From contig NZ_MQUQ01000004.1 of NCBI RefSeq assembly GCF_001953865.1, forward strand, positions 403,009 through 467,008: a DNA stretch of 64,000 nt. Direction: 5' to 3'. Shown in pieces: positions 38,050 through 46,849 of this stretch. Position numbers and translations under genes: made by a program. The stretch comes from Amycolatopsis coloradensis (GTDB taxonomy: Bacteria; Actinomycetota; Actinomycetes; Mycobacteriales; Pseudonocardiaceae). The notes under the pieces are model-generated. The model searched no databases. It was not told the origin of the DNA and worked only from the letters and a program-made list of their open reading frames with translations. The first letter of the stretch is position 1. Each line of letters begins with the position of its first letter.

Positions 38050-40347
38050 GTGGTCACGCGGATCGAGCCCGAAATCCTGCGCCGATACCGGCGGGCGTGC
38101 GACTATCTCGCCGGCGCGATGATCCACCTCAAGGACAACTTCCTGCTCACCGAACCGCTCCGGCCCGAGCACCTCAAGCCGCGGCCACTCGGGCATTGGG
38201 GCACCTGCCCCGGCCTGACACTCGTCTATGCGGGACTGAACCGGCTGGTGTCGAAGACGGGACAGCGGACCCTGCTGATCACCGGACCCGGTCACGGCGC
38301 TCCCGCGATCCACGCCAATCTCTGGCTCGAGGGCACACACGCCGAGTACGACCCGGCGCTCACCCTCGATGGCCACGGTATGGCCGAGCTGATCAAGCGG
38401 TTCTCGTGGCCAGGCGGCTTTCCCAGCCATCTGTCCCCCGAGGTCCCTGGCGTCATCCACGAGGGCGGCGAACTCGGCTACGCACTGGCTACCGCGTTCG
38501 GCGCGGCGTTCGACGACCCCCGCCTCCTGGTCGCGTGCGTCGTCGGCGACGGTGAAGCGGAGACCGGGCCGACAGCGGCCGCGTGGCACAGCCCGAAGTT
38601 CACCGGCCCCGGGGACGGCCGGGTGCTGCCGATCCTGCACCTGAACGGCTATAAGATCGCGTCACCCACGATCTACGAGGGCATGAGCGACGACGAACTC
38701 GTCGCCTACTTCATCGGCTGCGGCTGGACACCGCTTCTGGTCGACGTACGCGGTACCGACGATCCGGACACGCCACTCGCCGAAGCCTTGACCTCCGCGC
38801 ACGGGATGACCGGAAAACGGCCACCGATGATCGTCCTGCGCGGCACCAAGGGTCTCGGGCTGCCCGCAACCGATCCCGGCGGGACGCCGCTCGAAGGAAC
38901 GTTCCACGCTCATCAGGTTCCGTTTCCGGACGCCCTCGGCGATCCGGACGAGCTGGCCGCGCTCGAACGCTGGCTGCGTTCCTACCGTCCCGAGGAGCTG
39001 TTCGACGCCGACGGTGTCCCCCAAGCGGATCTGCTCGCCGTTCCTCCTGCTCCCGAGCTGCGGCTGGGGCGGGTTCCGCAGGCCAACGGCGGGAACCTGC
39101 GCCGCGAACTGCCGTTGCCGGAAGTCGGCAAGTTCGCTCTCGCGGTGGACCGGCCGGGCGATCGGGACGCGAGCGCGACCGAGGTACTCGGCGGCTGGCT
39201 GGCCGAACTGGTCCGCCGTGCGCCGCGGACGTTCCGGGTCTTCTGTCCCGACGAGCTGGAGTCGAACAAGCTCGGTGCCCTGCTGGAGGTCACGCGACGG
39301 CAGTTCGAGCCGGAGGTACCGGGCTACACCGAGCACCTCGGCACGCAGGGCCGGGTGACGGAAGTCCTGTCGGAACACCTGTGCCAAGGCTGGCTCCAGG
39401 GCTACCTGCTCACCGGGAGACACGGCCTCTTCCCCTGCTACGAAGCCTTTGTGTCCATTGTGGACAGCATGGTGAACCAATACGCCAAGTTTCTCAAGAT
39501 GTCCGGGGAGGTCGACTGGCGGACCCCGGTGGCGAGCCTGAACTATCTACTCACCAGCGACGGCTGGCGGCAGGAGCACAACGGCTACAGCCACCAGGGG
39601 CCGGGCTTCATCAACCAGATGCTCACGAAGAAGGCCACCACCGCCCGCGTCTACCTCCCCCCGGACGCCAACACGCTGCTCGAAACGATGCACCACTGCC
39701 TGTCCTCCACCGATCTGATCAACGTCGTCGTCGCCGGTAAACAGGACGGGCCTCAATGGCTCTCGCCGGACGAAGCCCGCGCGCACTGCCGGGCGGGGGC
39801 GGCGATCTGGCCGTGGGCGAGCACTTCCGGTCCCGCCGACGTGGTCTTGGCGTGCGCCGGGACCACGCCGACCGTCGAAACGCTCGCAGCAACGCGCCTG
39901 CTCGCCGACCTCGCCCCGGACCTGCGGGTGCGCGTGGTGAACGTGGTCGACCTGCTCACGCTGAGCCCGCCGGACCGGCATCCGCACGGGATGTCCGCCG
40001 AAGCCTTCACCGAATGCTTCGGCGAAGACCTCCCAGTCGTCTTCGCGTTCCACGGCTATCCCTCGGCGGTTCACGAGGTCCTCCACGGCCGTCCTGGCGT
40101 ACACCGCTTCCACGTCCACGGCTATCTCGAAGAAGGCACGACGACGACACCGTTCGCCCTCCTCGCGGACAACCGCATGACCCGGCACGACCTCGCCGCC
40201 GACGCGGTCACCCGGGCCCGCGGCTGGTCGTCCACCGGCGGCGATCTCGCCGGCGATCTCCGCCGACGGCGTGACGCGCTGCTCACCCTGTCCTATCGCG
40301 ACGGTGAGGACCCCGCCGAGATCACCGGGTGGCGGTGGGCCCGGTGA
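38050..40347 (+). CDS. xfp: Phosphoketolase (xylulose-5-phosphate/fructose-6-phosphate)
   Basis: The protein is about 765 residues, normal for XFP. It has GPGHGAPAIHANLWLEGT, the thiamine-diphosphate loop VVGDGEAETGPTAAAWH and HLNGYKIASPTIYEGM near the start, and the phosphoketolase C-terminus (HVHGYLEEGTTTTPFALLAD). It splits xylulose-5-P or fructose-6-P into acetyl phosphate and an aldose phosphate. GTG 38050 is preferred because GGAAGGA then sits 6 bases upstream. Its stop overlaps the acetate kinase start. Confidence 0.95.
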   Translation: MVTRIEPEILRRYRRACDYLAGAMIHLKDNFLLTEPLRPEHLKPRPLGHWGTCPGLTLVYAGLNRLVSKTGQRTLLITGPGHGAPAIHANLWLEGTHAEYDPALTLDGHGMAELIKRFSWPGGFPSHLSPEVPGVIHEGGELGYALATAFGAAFDDPRLLVACVVGDGEAETGPTAAAWHSPKFTGPGDGRVLPILHLNGYKIASPTIYEGMSDDELVAYFIGCGWTPLLVDVRGTDDPDTPLAEALTSAHGMTGKRPPMIVLRGTKGLGLPATDPGGTPLEGTFHAHQVPFPDALGDPDELAALERWLRSYRPEELFDADGVPQADLLAVPPAPELRLGRVPQANGGNLRRELPLPEVGKFALAVDRPGDRDASATEVLGGWLAELVRRAPRTFRVFCPDELESNKLGALLEVTRRQFEPEVPGYTEHLGTQGRVTEVLSEHLCQGWLQGYLLTGRHGLFPCYEAFVSIVDSMVNQYAKFLKMSGEVDWRTPVASLNYLLTSDGWRQEHNGYSHQGPGFINQMLTKKATTARVYLPPDANTLLETMHHCLSSTDLINVVVAGKQDGPQWLSPDEARAHCRAGAAIWPWASTSGPADVVLACAGTTPTVETLAATRLLADLAPDLRVRVVNVVDLLTLSPPDRHPHGMSAEAFTECFGEDLPVVFAFHGYPSAVHEVLHGRPGVHRFHVHGYLEEGTTTTPFALLADNRMTRHDLAADAVTRARGWSSTGGDLAGDLRRRRDALLTLSYRDGEDPAEITGWRWAR

Positions 40348-41429
40348 AGGTACTGACGGTCAACCCCGGGTCGGGCAGTCTGCGCCTGCACGTCGTCCGG
40401 ACCGAGGACGAGCACGTCCTCGACGCCGTGGAAATCGGCAAGCCCGCCGACGAGGCCGACGGTGAGATCGAGTCCTTTGTGGACCGCGTCGGCGAACTGG
40501 ACGCGGTGGCGCACCGGCTGGTCCACGGCGGCCGGGATCTCGACTCCCCCACCGTCGTCACGCCTGCCGTCCGGACGCGGATCGCGGACGTGCGCTCGCT
40601 GGCACCCGAGCACATCCCGCATACCGAAGCAATGCTGGACAAGCTGACCGAGCGGCTGCCGGGCCTCCCGCACGTCGTCTGTCCCGACACGGCCTTCCAT
40701 CGTGGCCTCCCGGAGGTGGCCCGCACCTATCCGCTGCCCGAGGCATGGCGGGCGCGATGGGATCTGCGCCGCTACGGGTTCCATGGCCTGTCTTACCAGT
40801 GGGCCTCGCGCCGGGCCGCGGAACTGCTGGAACGCCCAGCCGGGGACCTGAATCTGCTGATCGCCCATCTGTCGGGCGGCTGCTCCGTGAGCGCGGTGGC
40901 CCGTGGCCGCACTGTCGACACATCGATGGGTTTCACCCCGCTCGAAGGCACGATGATGACCAAGCGGTCGGGCGCCGTGGACCCGGGGATGCTGCTGTGG
41001 CTGCTGCGCGAAGGACATCTGACCGTCGGTGAACTGGAGGACGGGCTCTACCACCGCTCCGGGCTGCTCGGCCTGTCCGGCACGTCGGACGACACCCGCG
41101 AACTGGTCCGGCAAGCGCGCGACGGCGACGTCGCCGCCCGCTTCGCGCTCGCCGTGTTCGAGCACCGCGCCCGGCGTGAACTCGCCGCCGTCGCCGCGAG
41201 TCTCGACAGCGTCGACGCGCTGGTGTTCACCGGTGACATCGGCTGGGACCAGCCGGAAATCGCCGAAGCGGTCGCCGGTGGACTCGGTGTGCTCGGGATT
41301 TCCGGCGGCCTCGACGCCGGCCGCGACCGGGACGCGGTGATCAGCGATCCCGCGGCCTCCATCCCGGTGCTCACCGTTCGATCGCGCGAAGAACTCTCCC
41401 TGGCTCACGCCGCCGAGACGATCGCATGA
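40344..41429 (+). CDS. ackA: Acetate kinase
   Basis: The start GTG overlaps the phosphoketolase stop as GTGA. The 361-residue protein begins VKVLTVNPGSGSLRLHVV, the modified VLVINAGSSS motif, and carries RRYGFHGLSYQWASRRA, AHLSGGCSVSAVARG and SMGFTPLEGTMMTKRSG, all family signatures. It converts acetyl phosphate to acetate with ATP formation. It is some 35 residues shorter than usual and replaces the normal AGSSS Ser with GSGS. With Xfp it completes an ATP-yielding phosphoketolase bypass. Confidence 0.92.
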   Translation: MKVLTVNPGSGSLRLHVVRTEDEHVLDAVEIGKPADEADGEIESFVDRVGELDAVAHRLVHGGRDLDSPTVVTPAVRTRIADVRSLAPEHIPHTEAMLDKLTERLPGLPHVVCPDTAFHRGLPEVARTYPLPEAWRARWDLRRYGFHGLSYQWASRRAAELLERPAGDLNLLIAHLSGGCSVSAVARGRTVDTSMGFTPLEGTMMTKRSGAVDPGMLLWLLREGHLTVGELEDGLYHRSGLLGLSGTSDDTRELVRQARDGDVAARFALAVFEHRARRELAAVAASLDSVDALVFTGDIGWDQPEIAEAVAGGLGVLGISGGLDAGRDRDAVISDPAASIPVLTVRSREELSLAHAAETIA

Positions 41430-41458
41430 TCAGCGCGGGTAGCGGGTAGCCCTCGGTT

Positions 41459-42097
41459 ATGAACGACGAACGCATCGTCCGACGGCTGCTCGAACACGCC
41501 GGGCCGACGTATGCCGCCGAAGCCGGGGTCAAGCTGGCCGACCAGCCCTCGCCGCTGTATCGGCTGCTCGTGCTCTCGACGCTGCTGTCGACCCGGATCA
41601 AGTCCGACATCGCCGTCGACGCCGCGAAAGAGCTGTCCAAGGCGAAACTGACCACTCCCCGCGCCATGGCGGACGCCCGCCGGCAACACCGCGTGGACGC
41701 GCTGGGCAGGGTTCACTACAAACGCTACGACGAGCAAACCGCGACGGCGCTCGGCGAGAGCGCGAAGGCCCTACTGGGCCGGTACTCCGGTGACCTTCGA
41801 AAGCTCCGCGAAGAAGCGGGGCGCGATCGGGACGGGATCACCGAACGGCTTCGGAAGTTCTCCAGGATCGGACCGGTCGGCGCGGACATCTTCTGCCGCG
41901 AAGCACAACTCGTGTGGCCGGAACTTCGGCCCTACTTCGACAAGAAAGCCCTCGACGGCGCGAAACGAGTCGGCCTTCCGACGGACGCCGATGCCCTGGC
42001 GCGGCTCACCGACGCGAAGAAGCTGGCTCCGCTCGCGGCCAACCTCGTCCGGGTCGCGCTCGACAAGGATCTGGCCGACGAGATCACCGGGGACTGA
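41459..42097 (+). CDS. HhH-GPD endonuclease III-like protein
   Basis: The 212-residue protein has the all-helical layout of the HhH-GPD family: LLVLSTLLSTRIKSDIAVDA near residue 38 and a hairpin-like FSRIGPVGADIFCREAQ near 138. It lacks the C-terminal four-cysteine iron-sulfur loop of endonuclease III, so it may be a diverged glycosylase or non-catalytic homologue. It is 29 bases after the acetate kinase. Confidence 0.75.
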   Translation: MNDERIVRRLLEHAGPTYAAEAGVKLADQPSPLYRLLVLSTLLSTRIKSDIAVDAAKELSKAKLTTPRAMADARRQHRVDALGRVHYKRYDEQTATALGESAKALLGRYSGDLRKLREEAGRDRDGITERLRKFSRIGPVGADIFCREAQLVWPELRPYFDKKALDGAKRVGLPTDADALARLTDAKKLAPLAANLVRVALDKDLADEITGD

Positions 42098-42139
42098 ACC
42101 CGGCTCGGGCGCCAAACGTGACAAACGGAGGTGTTTCCC

Positions 42140-42568
42140 ATGAACGAACGAACGGCCGAATCGTCCTTGCGGCCCGCGGTACTGGTGCTCGCACTGATCC
42201 TGCTCACGGTAGGTGTCCTCGGGTTCTTTTTCCTCCCCGAGGACAATCAGGCGGGCGAAAACACCCTGTGGATCTTCAGCGCCACGGGAATGCTCGACAT
42301 CATCCGGACGGGCACCGGCGTTCTCGGCCTGACGGCCATGCTGAAACCCTCCGCCATCCGGGCCTACGGCTGGATCGTTTTCGTGGGTTTCGCCGGTTTG
42401 ACCGCCTTCGGTGTGCTTTCCGCGGCAACGACCACGGCCGGTGACGCGGTGAACTTCGGCTGGGCCGACAACGTGCTCCACGGCTTGGCCTCGATCGGCG
42501 CGCTGGGCATCGCCCTGGTGTCCACCCGGAGCGCGAAACCGGCGGAGCAGGCGGAACGCCGGGCGTAG
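42140..42568 (+). CDS. DUF4383-type four-helix membrane protein
   Basis: ATG 42140 follows GGAGG. The 142-residue protein has four hydrophobic helices (VLVLALILLTVGVLGFFF, TGTGVLGLTAMLK, AYGWIVFVGFAGLTAFGVLS, VLHGLASIGALGIALV) and the WADNVLHG motif before the last one, typical of DUF4383. The function of the family is not known. Confidence 0.8.
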   Translation: MNERTAESSLRPAVLVLALILLTVGVLGFFFLPEDNQAGENTLWIFSATGMLDIIRTGTGVLGLTAMLKPSAIRAYGWIVFVGFAGLTAFGVLSAATTTAGDAVNFGWADNVLHGLASIGALGIALVSTRSAKPAEQAERRA

Positions 42569-42720
42569 TTCGGGGGTCAGGGCCAAGAGTGTTCCCGGTA
42601 CCTGCGGCGGGCGAGGCGGTCCGTGAGAAAGACCTGGAACACGCGCCGGGGACCCACCAGGTACGACGAGGGCGCGTGTACTTCAGACGACCAAAGTGCC
42701 GATGCCGCGTGGGTCGAGAT

Positions 42721-42767
42721 GGTCATGAGTGGCGTTTCGGGTTCTCACCGAACCGCCACTCACGACC
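42721..42767. repeat. Dispersed palindrome family B, complete copy
   Basis: GGTCATGAGTGGCGTTTCGG faces CCGAACCGCCACTCACGACC around 7 bases, with two mismatches in 20. Related arms occur at 16363, 51216 and 61137. Confidence 0.75.
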
Positions 42768-42854
42768 AAACCCGACCAGGCACGCCACCTTTACCCCTCC
42801 CCTCACCGTCCTTACCCGCTCACGGCTCACCTGGCCGTGTGGTGCGCATCCCTG

Positions 42855-42911
42855 GTGTCGCGAAAGCCACTTTCGGGACATCTGATGTCCCGAAAGTGGC
42901 TTTCGCGACAC
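42855..42911. repeat. Dispersed palindrome family A, copy 2
   Basis: Arms TGTCGCGAAAGCCACTTTCG and CGAAAGTGGCTTTCGCGACA surround GGACATCTGATGTCC, itself a palindrome, so the whole is close to a perfect 57-base inverted repeat. Confidence 0.85.
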
Positions 42912-43108
42912 GGGCAGTCGGGGGTGGGGCGTTCGGGACGACGGTGATGCGAAAGCCTCATCCGTAACCTCACCGTTGAGAGCCCTGTTCGCAACACCTG
43001 TTCCGAGATCGAACATCAAGGGAGGGCGCGAGCACGCCACGGTTGACTTACCCCTCAAGAGATCCCGTATCGCCGCTCGCGACCGCCCCCGAATCCCGCA
43101 GTTCGAGG

Positions 43109-43318
43109 CTAGAGTTTCTCCAGCGCCTCGGGCTTGTGCACAGCCTCACCGCCACTCTTGTCGCTGCGCACCAGATACTGTGGCTCGTCACGAGACGCCC
43201 GGACGGTGCGACCGGCCGCCTCGGTGTCCGAGGTGATTTCTTTGAGCACCTCACCCACGGCTTCCCCGCCGTGACTGTTCCAGCGCACCCTGTCGCCCTG
43301 GTGAAATCGCTTCGTCAT
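43109..43318 (-). CDS. DUF2945 (HVA1/TUDOR-like) small protein
   Basis: ATG 43318 follows GGAGGAAGAA. The 69-residue protein reads KRFHQGDRVRWNSHGGEAVG then RDEPQYLVRSDKSGGEAVHK, the defining pattern of DUF2945: a small barrel with GDxVxW and a later QYxVxSDKxGxxAxHKPxAL. The family is widespread and uncharacterised. Its start overlaps the previous stop as ATGA. Confidence 0.9.
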   Translation of the reverse strand: MTKRFHQGDRVRWNSHGGEAVGEVLKEITSDTEAAGRTVRASRDEPQYLVRSDKSGGEAVHKPEALEKL

Positions 43319-43446
43319 TTCTTCCTCCCGTGAATCGCGAGCACGACACACCACAGCACGAAATAACCGGGCACCCCATGCCGAATCAGAACCACCAGAC
43401 CCATCAACAGGACCAGGGCCGTACCGATAGCCGTGAACAGGGACAC
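43315..43446 (-). CDS. Small single-pass membrane protein
   Basis: A 43-residue frame from GTG 43446 reads VSLFTAIGTALVLLMGLVVL then IRHGVPGYFVLWCVVLAI, i.e. one long or two short hydrophobic helices, and ends GRKK. It overlaps the DUF2945 start as ATGA. The Shine-Dalgarno (GGGGCG) is weak, but the coupling argues that it is real. Confidence 0.55.
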   Translation of the reverse strand: MSLFTAIGTALVLLMGLVVLIRHGVPGYFVLWCVVLAIHGRKK

Positions 43447-43754
43447 CGCCCCGGCTGGACGAGCACGTCCGCCGCCGACCGGGATCCGCGGCGATGTCCC
43501 GCCAAGGATCGTCCTTTGGGGACATTCGCCGCCGGATCCCAGCCGTCCGGCGACGCCTTGCCGAGTTCGCGCCATTCGATCGGGGTGGCCACGCCCGCAA
43601 CGAATACGGCCGACGAAATCTGCGCGTAACCATTCCGATTGGCGTCGCGGAACCGCGGTCTTTTTTCCCGGCCGCGCGCCGGAAGCCTTCGGCTCCGGGG
43701 TCTGGGTGCGGTCACGCTCCGCGCGGTAGTCGCCAGCCGATCCGGGCTCCGCCG
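43447..43754. other. Gap without a clear gene
   Basis: Several short frames cross this 308-base stretch but none has a ribosome-binding site or family similarity. It presumably holds the promoter of the two small genes downstream on the minus strand. Confidence 0.5.
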
Positions 43755-44192
43755 TCAGTTCCCCGCCCAGCCGCCTTGCTGCTCGGCGGCGTCGACATCG
43801 GCATCGGCGGTCGCGGTGTGCGCCAGCGCGGCCACGGTCTCCTCCAGCCCGCGCTGGACCTCCGCGTCGTCGGCGTCGCGGACGCTGTGCAAGGTCACGG
43901 TGAGGCGGGACGCGGCCGGGCCGTCCTCGGCGATGGACAACTCGCCTTGGTAGTCGTGGGGCCCTTGTGCTCCCCAACGCAGGGAGCGGTTGCCCTCATC
44001 GACCTTCAGCCACGCCTCTCCCTCCACGTGTTCACCATGGACCTCGGCTTCGACGTGGACGGCATCACCGCCCTCCGGTTCGGCCTGAGTCAGCTGCGGG
44101 AAGTAGCGCGGCAAATTCCGCGGCTCGCGCAGGAACGCGAACAGCTCGGAGGGGGGCATCTCGATCGTGGCGGTGTGGCGATAGTCGGTCAT
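43755..44192 (-). CDS. SRPBCC domain protein
   Basis: From ATG 44192 the protein is 145 residues. TDYRHTATIEMPPSELFAFL and NLPRYFPQLTQAE are the usual SRPBCC opening; the middle is strand-rich and the end is helical (EVQRGLEETVAALAHTAT). The acidic, Gln-rich tail is unusual. It is divergent from a short ANTAR-like gene. Ligand unknown. Confidence 0.82.
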   Translation of the reverse strand: MTDYRHTATIEMPPSELFAFLREPRNLPRYFPQLTQAEPEGGDAVHVEAEVHGEHVEGEAWLKVDEGNRSLRWGAQGPHDYQGELSIAEDGPAASRLTVTLHSVRDADDAEVQRGLEETVAALAHTATADADVDAAEQQGGWAGN

Positions 44193-44388
44193 GTTCCCGC
44201 GTACCCCGCGCCCCGTCCGCGAAACGCGCGGGCCGGGTGCTGGTCGAGCAGGCCGCTGTCGATGCGGCGATCGAGGAACGACACGGTCAACCGGCAGCAC
44301 GTGGTCGCGTTCCGCACGCGACCGGATCCGCCAGACCACACGCGGGAACCACTGGCGTTCAGCGGCCGAGGAGAGGACGGTGGGGCAT

Positions 44389-44640
44389 ATGACCACTTCG
44401 GAGCCCGATTCATTCGCGAACGCGGCTTGGGTGGTGCGCGCACTCGAAAGGCGGGTGGCGGTGAACGAAGCCGTCGGCGTCTTGCGGGGATGGCAGGACT
44501 GTGATGCCGGGCAAGCGCTCGCCGACCTGACCGGTGACACCGGCCCGGCCGGACGCGACGCCGAGGCCGCCCGGATCGCGGCCGTCGTCAACGCCCAGGC
44601 CGACGGCACCGCCGACCCCGATTACGGGGGCTGGGCCTAG
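44389..44640 (+). CDS. Short ANTAR-like protein
   Basis: From ATG 44389 (GAGGAGAGG upstream) the protein is 83 residues. RALERRVAVNEAVGVLRGWQ and CDAGQALADL resemble the first two helices of an ANTAR RNA-binding domain, with the third helix in AARIAAVVNAQADG. No sensor domain is attached. Its stop overlaps the stop of the GAF-ANTAR gene on the other strand through a shared CTAG. Confidence 0.55.
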   Translation: MTTSEPDSFANAAWVVRALERRVAVNEAVGVLRGWQDCDAGQALADLTGDTGPAGRDAEAARIAAVVNAQADGTADPDYGGWA

Positions 44641-45395
44641 CGCCCCTCGACGAGGTCAGCGGGGCGGAGCGAGCCGTCCGTGATCGCTCCCGTGACCTCG
44701 CGCAAGGTACTGCCATGATCGGCGACGTAGTCCAGGATCGCGGCGCTCGCGGTCGAGGGGTCGAGATCGAGGGTTCCGGCGACCAGCCCGACAGCCTGGC
44801 CGTACTGGGCGCGATCGTTCAGCGCGGTGACCCTGGCTTCCAGGAACCGGTCCGCGCGGCGATCGCCGCGTTCCTGCACCAGCGCGAGCACCGCCAGATC
44901 CGACACCACCTGCGCCAGCTCCAGCTGCCATTGCTCCAGCGTCACTTCCACGCCGTAGAACAGGTTGAACCCGCCTACCGCGCGTCCATCCAGCTTCATC
45001 GGCACGGCGACCGCCGAGCGGTATCCCGCGGCGAGCGCGGCAGGAACGAAGTTGGGCCACTTCTCCCGCTTCGCCGCCAAATCGGGTGACGTGACCAAGG
45101 TGGCGAGCGCGATGCAGTCGACACAGGGCCCTTGATCGATCTCGGTTTGCAGCGACTCCAGGAACTGCACTCGCTCGTCCGAAGCGGCCACCACGTCCAG
45201 TCCGCCGCCCGCGCGCGCCAGCAGCACCCCGGTCGAGGTGGCCCCGAGCAACTCGGTACCCATCTCGGTGATCAGGCGCAGCACGGTGGCGTTGTCCGGC
45301 GTGCCGACCAGGCGGGTGGTGATGGCGGCCAGCGCACCGGTCAGATCGGGCGCGAGTGTGCCGGGATCTCCGCCGGACCTGCGGTGACGACTCAT
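44637..45395 (-). CDS. GAF-ANTAR sensor/antiterminator protein
   Basis: Residues about 20-165 form a GAF domain (LRLITEMGTELLGATSTGVL, QGPCVDCIALA, AVAVPMKLDGRAVGGFNLFY). Residues about 190-245 are an ANTAR domain (QYGQAVGLVAGTLDLDPSTA). Such proteins bind paired RNA hairpins to prevent termination. ATG 45395 with GGAGG 4 bases upstream is chosen; ATG 45419 overlaps the previous stop and is also possible. It is cotranscribed with a second GAF-ANTAR gene. Confidence 0.88.
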   Translation of the reverse strand: MSRHRRSGGDPGTLAPDLTGALAAITTRLVGTPDNATVLRLITEMGTELLGATSTGVLLARAGGGLDVVAASDERVQFLESLQTEIDQGPCVDCIALATLVTSPDLAAKREKWPNFVPAALAAGYRSAVAVPMKLDGRAVGGFNLFYGVEVTLEQWQLELAQVVSDLAVLALVQERGDRRADRFLEARVTALNDRAQYGQAVGLVAGTLDLDPSTASAAILDYVADHGSTLREVTGAITDGSLRPADLVEGR

Positions 45396-45415
45396 GTTTC
45401 CTCCAGCTCGGCGGT

Positions 45416-46132
45416 TCATTCGGCAAGCTCGTCCAGGACGATGCGCCGCTCCAGCACGTCACGGGCGACGTGCAGGATCGACCTGTTCCGGCCATAGGCA
45501 TGAGCACGCAATCGGATGAACGCGTCATCGAGACCTATGTGCAACTGGGCGGCGAGCATGCCCGTGGCCACGTTGACATCTTGGAACGACCGCACCGGGT
45601 CAGGGGAGAACTCGTGCCCCTCCCCTTCCGCCTTCCGGGCGTGCCGCAGGAGCGCGGCGGCGCCGAGGTCCGCCGCCAACGTGGCGTCCCTGAGTTCGTC
45701 AGCGGGCAGGCCGCCGGTGCTGCGGCGGAACAGCTCCAGCGTGCCAAGCCGGATCGCGCCCAGCTGGAGCGGGAACGCGAACATCGCCACCGCTCCCTTG
45801 GCTAGCGCCGACTGGGCGAAGCCCGGCCAGCGCACCTGTGCGACGCTCAGATCGGGCACCAGTATCGGACTACCGAGGGTGAACGCCTCCACACCCGGCC
45901 CTTCACCGACGGTGTACTGCAGTTCCGCCAGATCGGCGACCCAGGAATCGCTGGCCCCGAGAACCTCTTCCGCGTGGGGGCCACCGCGCAAGGCGAGGGT
46001 CGCCGCGTCCACCTGGTCGAACGTCTCCACACACGTGAGACAAACCGTCTGCGCCCAGCCGTCCCGGCGGCCCGCCACTTCGGCGCCGGCGGCGATCGCG
46101 CGCCACAACGGCTGTCGTTGCCGCCCGTTCAC
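45416..46132 (-). CDS. GAF-ANTAR protein
   Basis: The 238-residue protein has a GAF-like N-terminus (GWAQTVCLTCVETFDQVDAA, EGPGVEAFTLGSPILVPDLS, MFAFPLQLGAIRLGTLELF) and an ANTAR C-terminus (FQDVNVATGMLAAQLHIGLD, FIRLRAHAYG). The CLTC pair could bind a metal or sense redox. It lies immediately upstream of the other GAF-ANTAR gene (ATGA overlap with the longer start of that gene). Confidence 0.87.
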   Translation of the reverse strand: MNGRQRQPLWRAIAAGAEVAGRRDGWAQTVCLTCVETFDQVDAATLALRGGPHAEEVLGASDSWVADLAELQYTVGEGPGVEAFTLGSPILVPDLSVAQVRWPGFAQSALAKGAVAMFAFPLQLGAIRLGTLELFRRSTGGLPADELRDATLAADLGAAALLRHARKAEGEGHEFSPDPVRSFQDVNVATGMLAAQLHIGLDDAFIRLRAHAYGRNRSILHVARDVLERRIVLDELAE

Positions 46133-46474
46133 CGTCGTGCCCCTTCACGCTGCGCACTCTTCCGGGAAGACCCCGGAAAAGCCACTTTACGAGATGACGC
46201 CCGAGTCGGCAGCCCCGCCACTGGCCACTCAGAGGCCAGTTGCGGAATCCGCCCGCCCGCGCGGATCGCGCCGAGCTACCGGTGGGTGAGCCGGTAGTCC
46301 TCGTCACGGATGCTGTTTTGGACGGTCACCCGACCACGAACTGGCCTTCGAGATCCAGCGCCTCTTTGCGAGCATGCCGATGCCAGGTCGTCGGGCGATT
46401 CTTCTTGCGCACGGCAGACCGCCGTCGGGGGCGGCGAACAGGCACGTGACTCCGTCGGCGCCGCCCGTAAGTGA
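46133..46474. other. Gap without a clear gene
   Basis: Minus-strand frames ending RKEALDLEGQFVVG and VQNSIRDEDYRLTHR have a protein-like look but no start, family or ribosome-binding site. I see no hairpin of note. Confidence 0.4.
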
Positions 46475-46657
46475 TCAGTGGCTTCGCTCGGCCCCTTTGA
46501 TGAGGGCGAGCCGGAGCACCCCTGCCGCCGTGTGCACGATGGCGGCCAACAACCACCAAGTGAAGAACGCGAGAACCAGGCCGACAGCGAGCATCACTCC
46601 CCCGCCCAACTCGGCGGCGTCGTCTGGCTCTCGTTCTCGAAACCCGTTCGGTTTCAC
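46475..46657 (-). CDS. Small single-pass membrane protein
   Basis: A 60-residue frame from GTG 46657 has one hydrophobic helix (VMLAVGLVLAFFTWWLLAAI) between a charged N-terminus (KPNGFREREPDDAAELG) and a short basic tail. It begins 3 bases after the ANTAR-like gene's stop, so the two are probably cotranscribed. The Shine-Dalgarno sequence is weak. Confidence 0.55.
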   Translation of the reverse strand: MKPNGFREREPDDAAELGGGVMLAVGLVLAFFTWWLLAAIVHTAAGVLRLALIKGAERSH

Positions 46658-46660
46658 CCA

Positions 46661-46849
46661 TCAGTTCACCCGGCCGTTGACCGCGGCCACGACGAGCGCC
46701 GCACAGCGCGTCAACGACACGCCCCTTTCCCGCGCCATCGAGTTCAAGGCGGCTCGCGCGGCTTGTTTCTCCAAGCCTTGCGCGGCAAGCACTTTCAAGG
46801 CCAAAGCGACATCGTCACCATACGGCGGGGAATCGGGTCGGACAGGCAT
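46661..46849 (-). CDS. Short ANTAR-like protein
   Basis: ATG 46849 is preceded by GGAGG at 6 bases. The 62-residue protein reads YGDDVALALKVLAAQGLEKQ then RERGVSLTRCAALVVAAVNG, which resembles the three-helix ANTAR RNA-binding domain without any sensor. A second such gene lies at 44389. Confidence 0.55.
   Translation of the reverse strand: MPVRPDSPPYGDDVALALKVLAAQGLEKQAARAALNSMARERGVSLTRCAALVVAAVNGRVN

Larger units (their letters stand above)
42569..43108. other. Intergenic region with two palindromes and no clear gene
   Basis: The region between convergent genes holds hairpin family B at 42721 and family A at 42855. On the minus strand a frame ending at 42577 (SSYLVGPRRVF, FLTDRLARRRYREHSWP) has a coding look but no start or known family; it may be a gene relic. 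Confidence 0.5.

Noticed and set aside
42577-42730. Minus-strand frame ending FLTDRLARRRYREHSWP
   Set aside because: It looks protein-like but has no start or recognisable family, so it is noted only as a possible relic.
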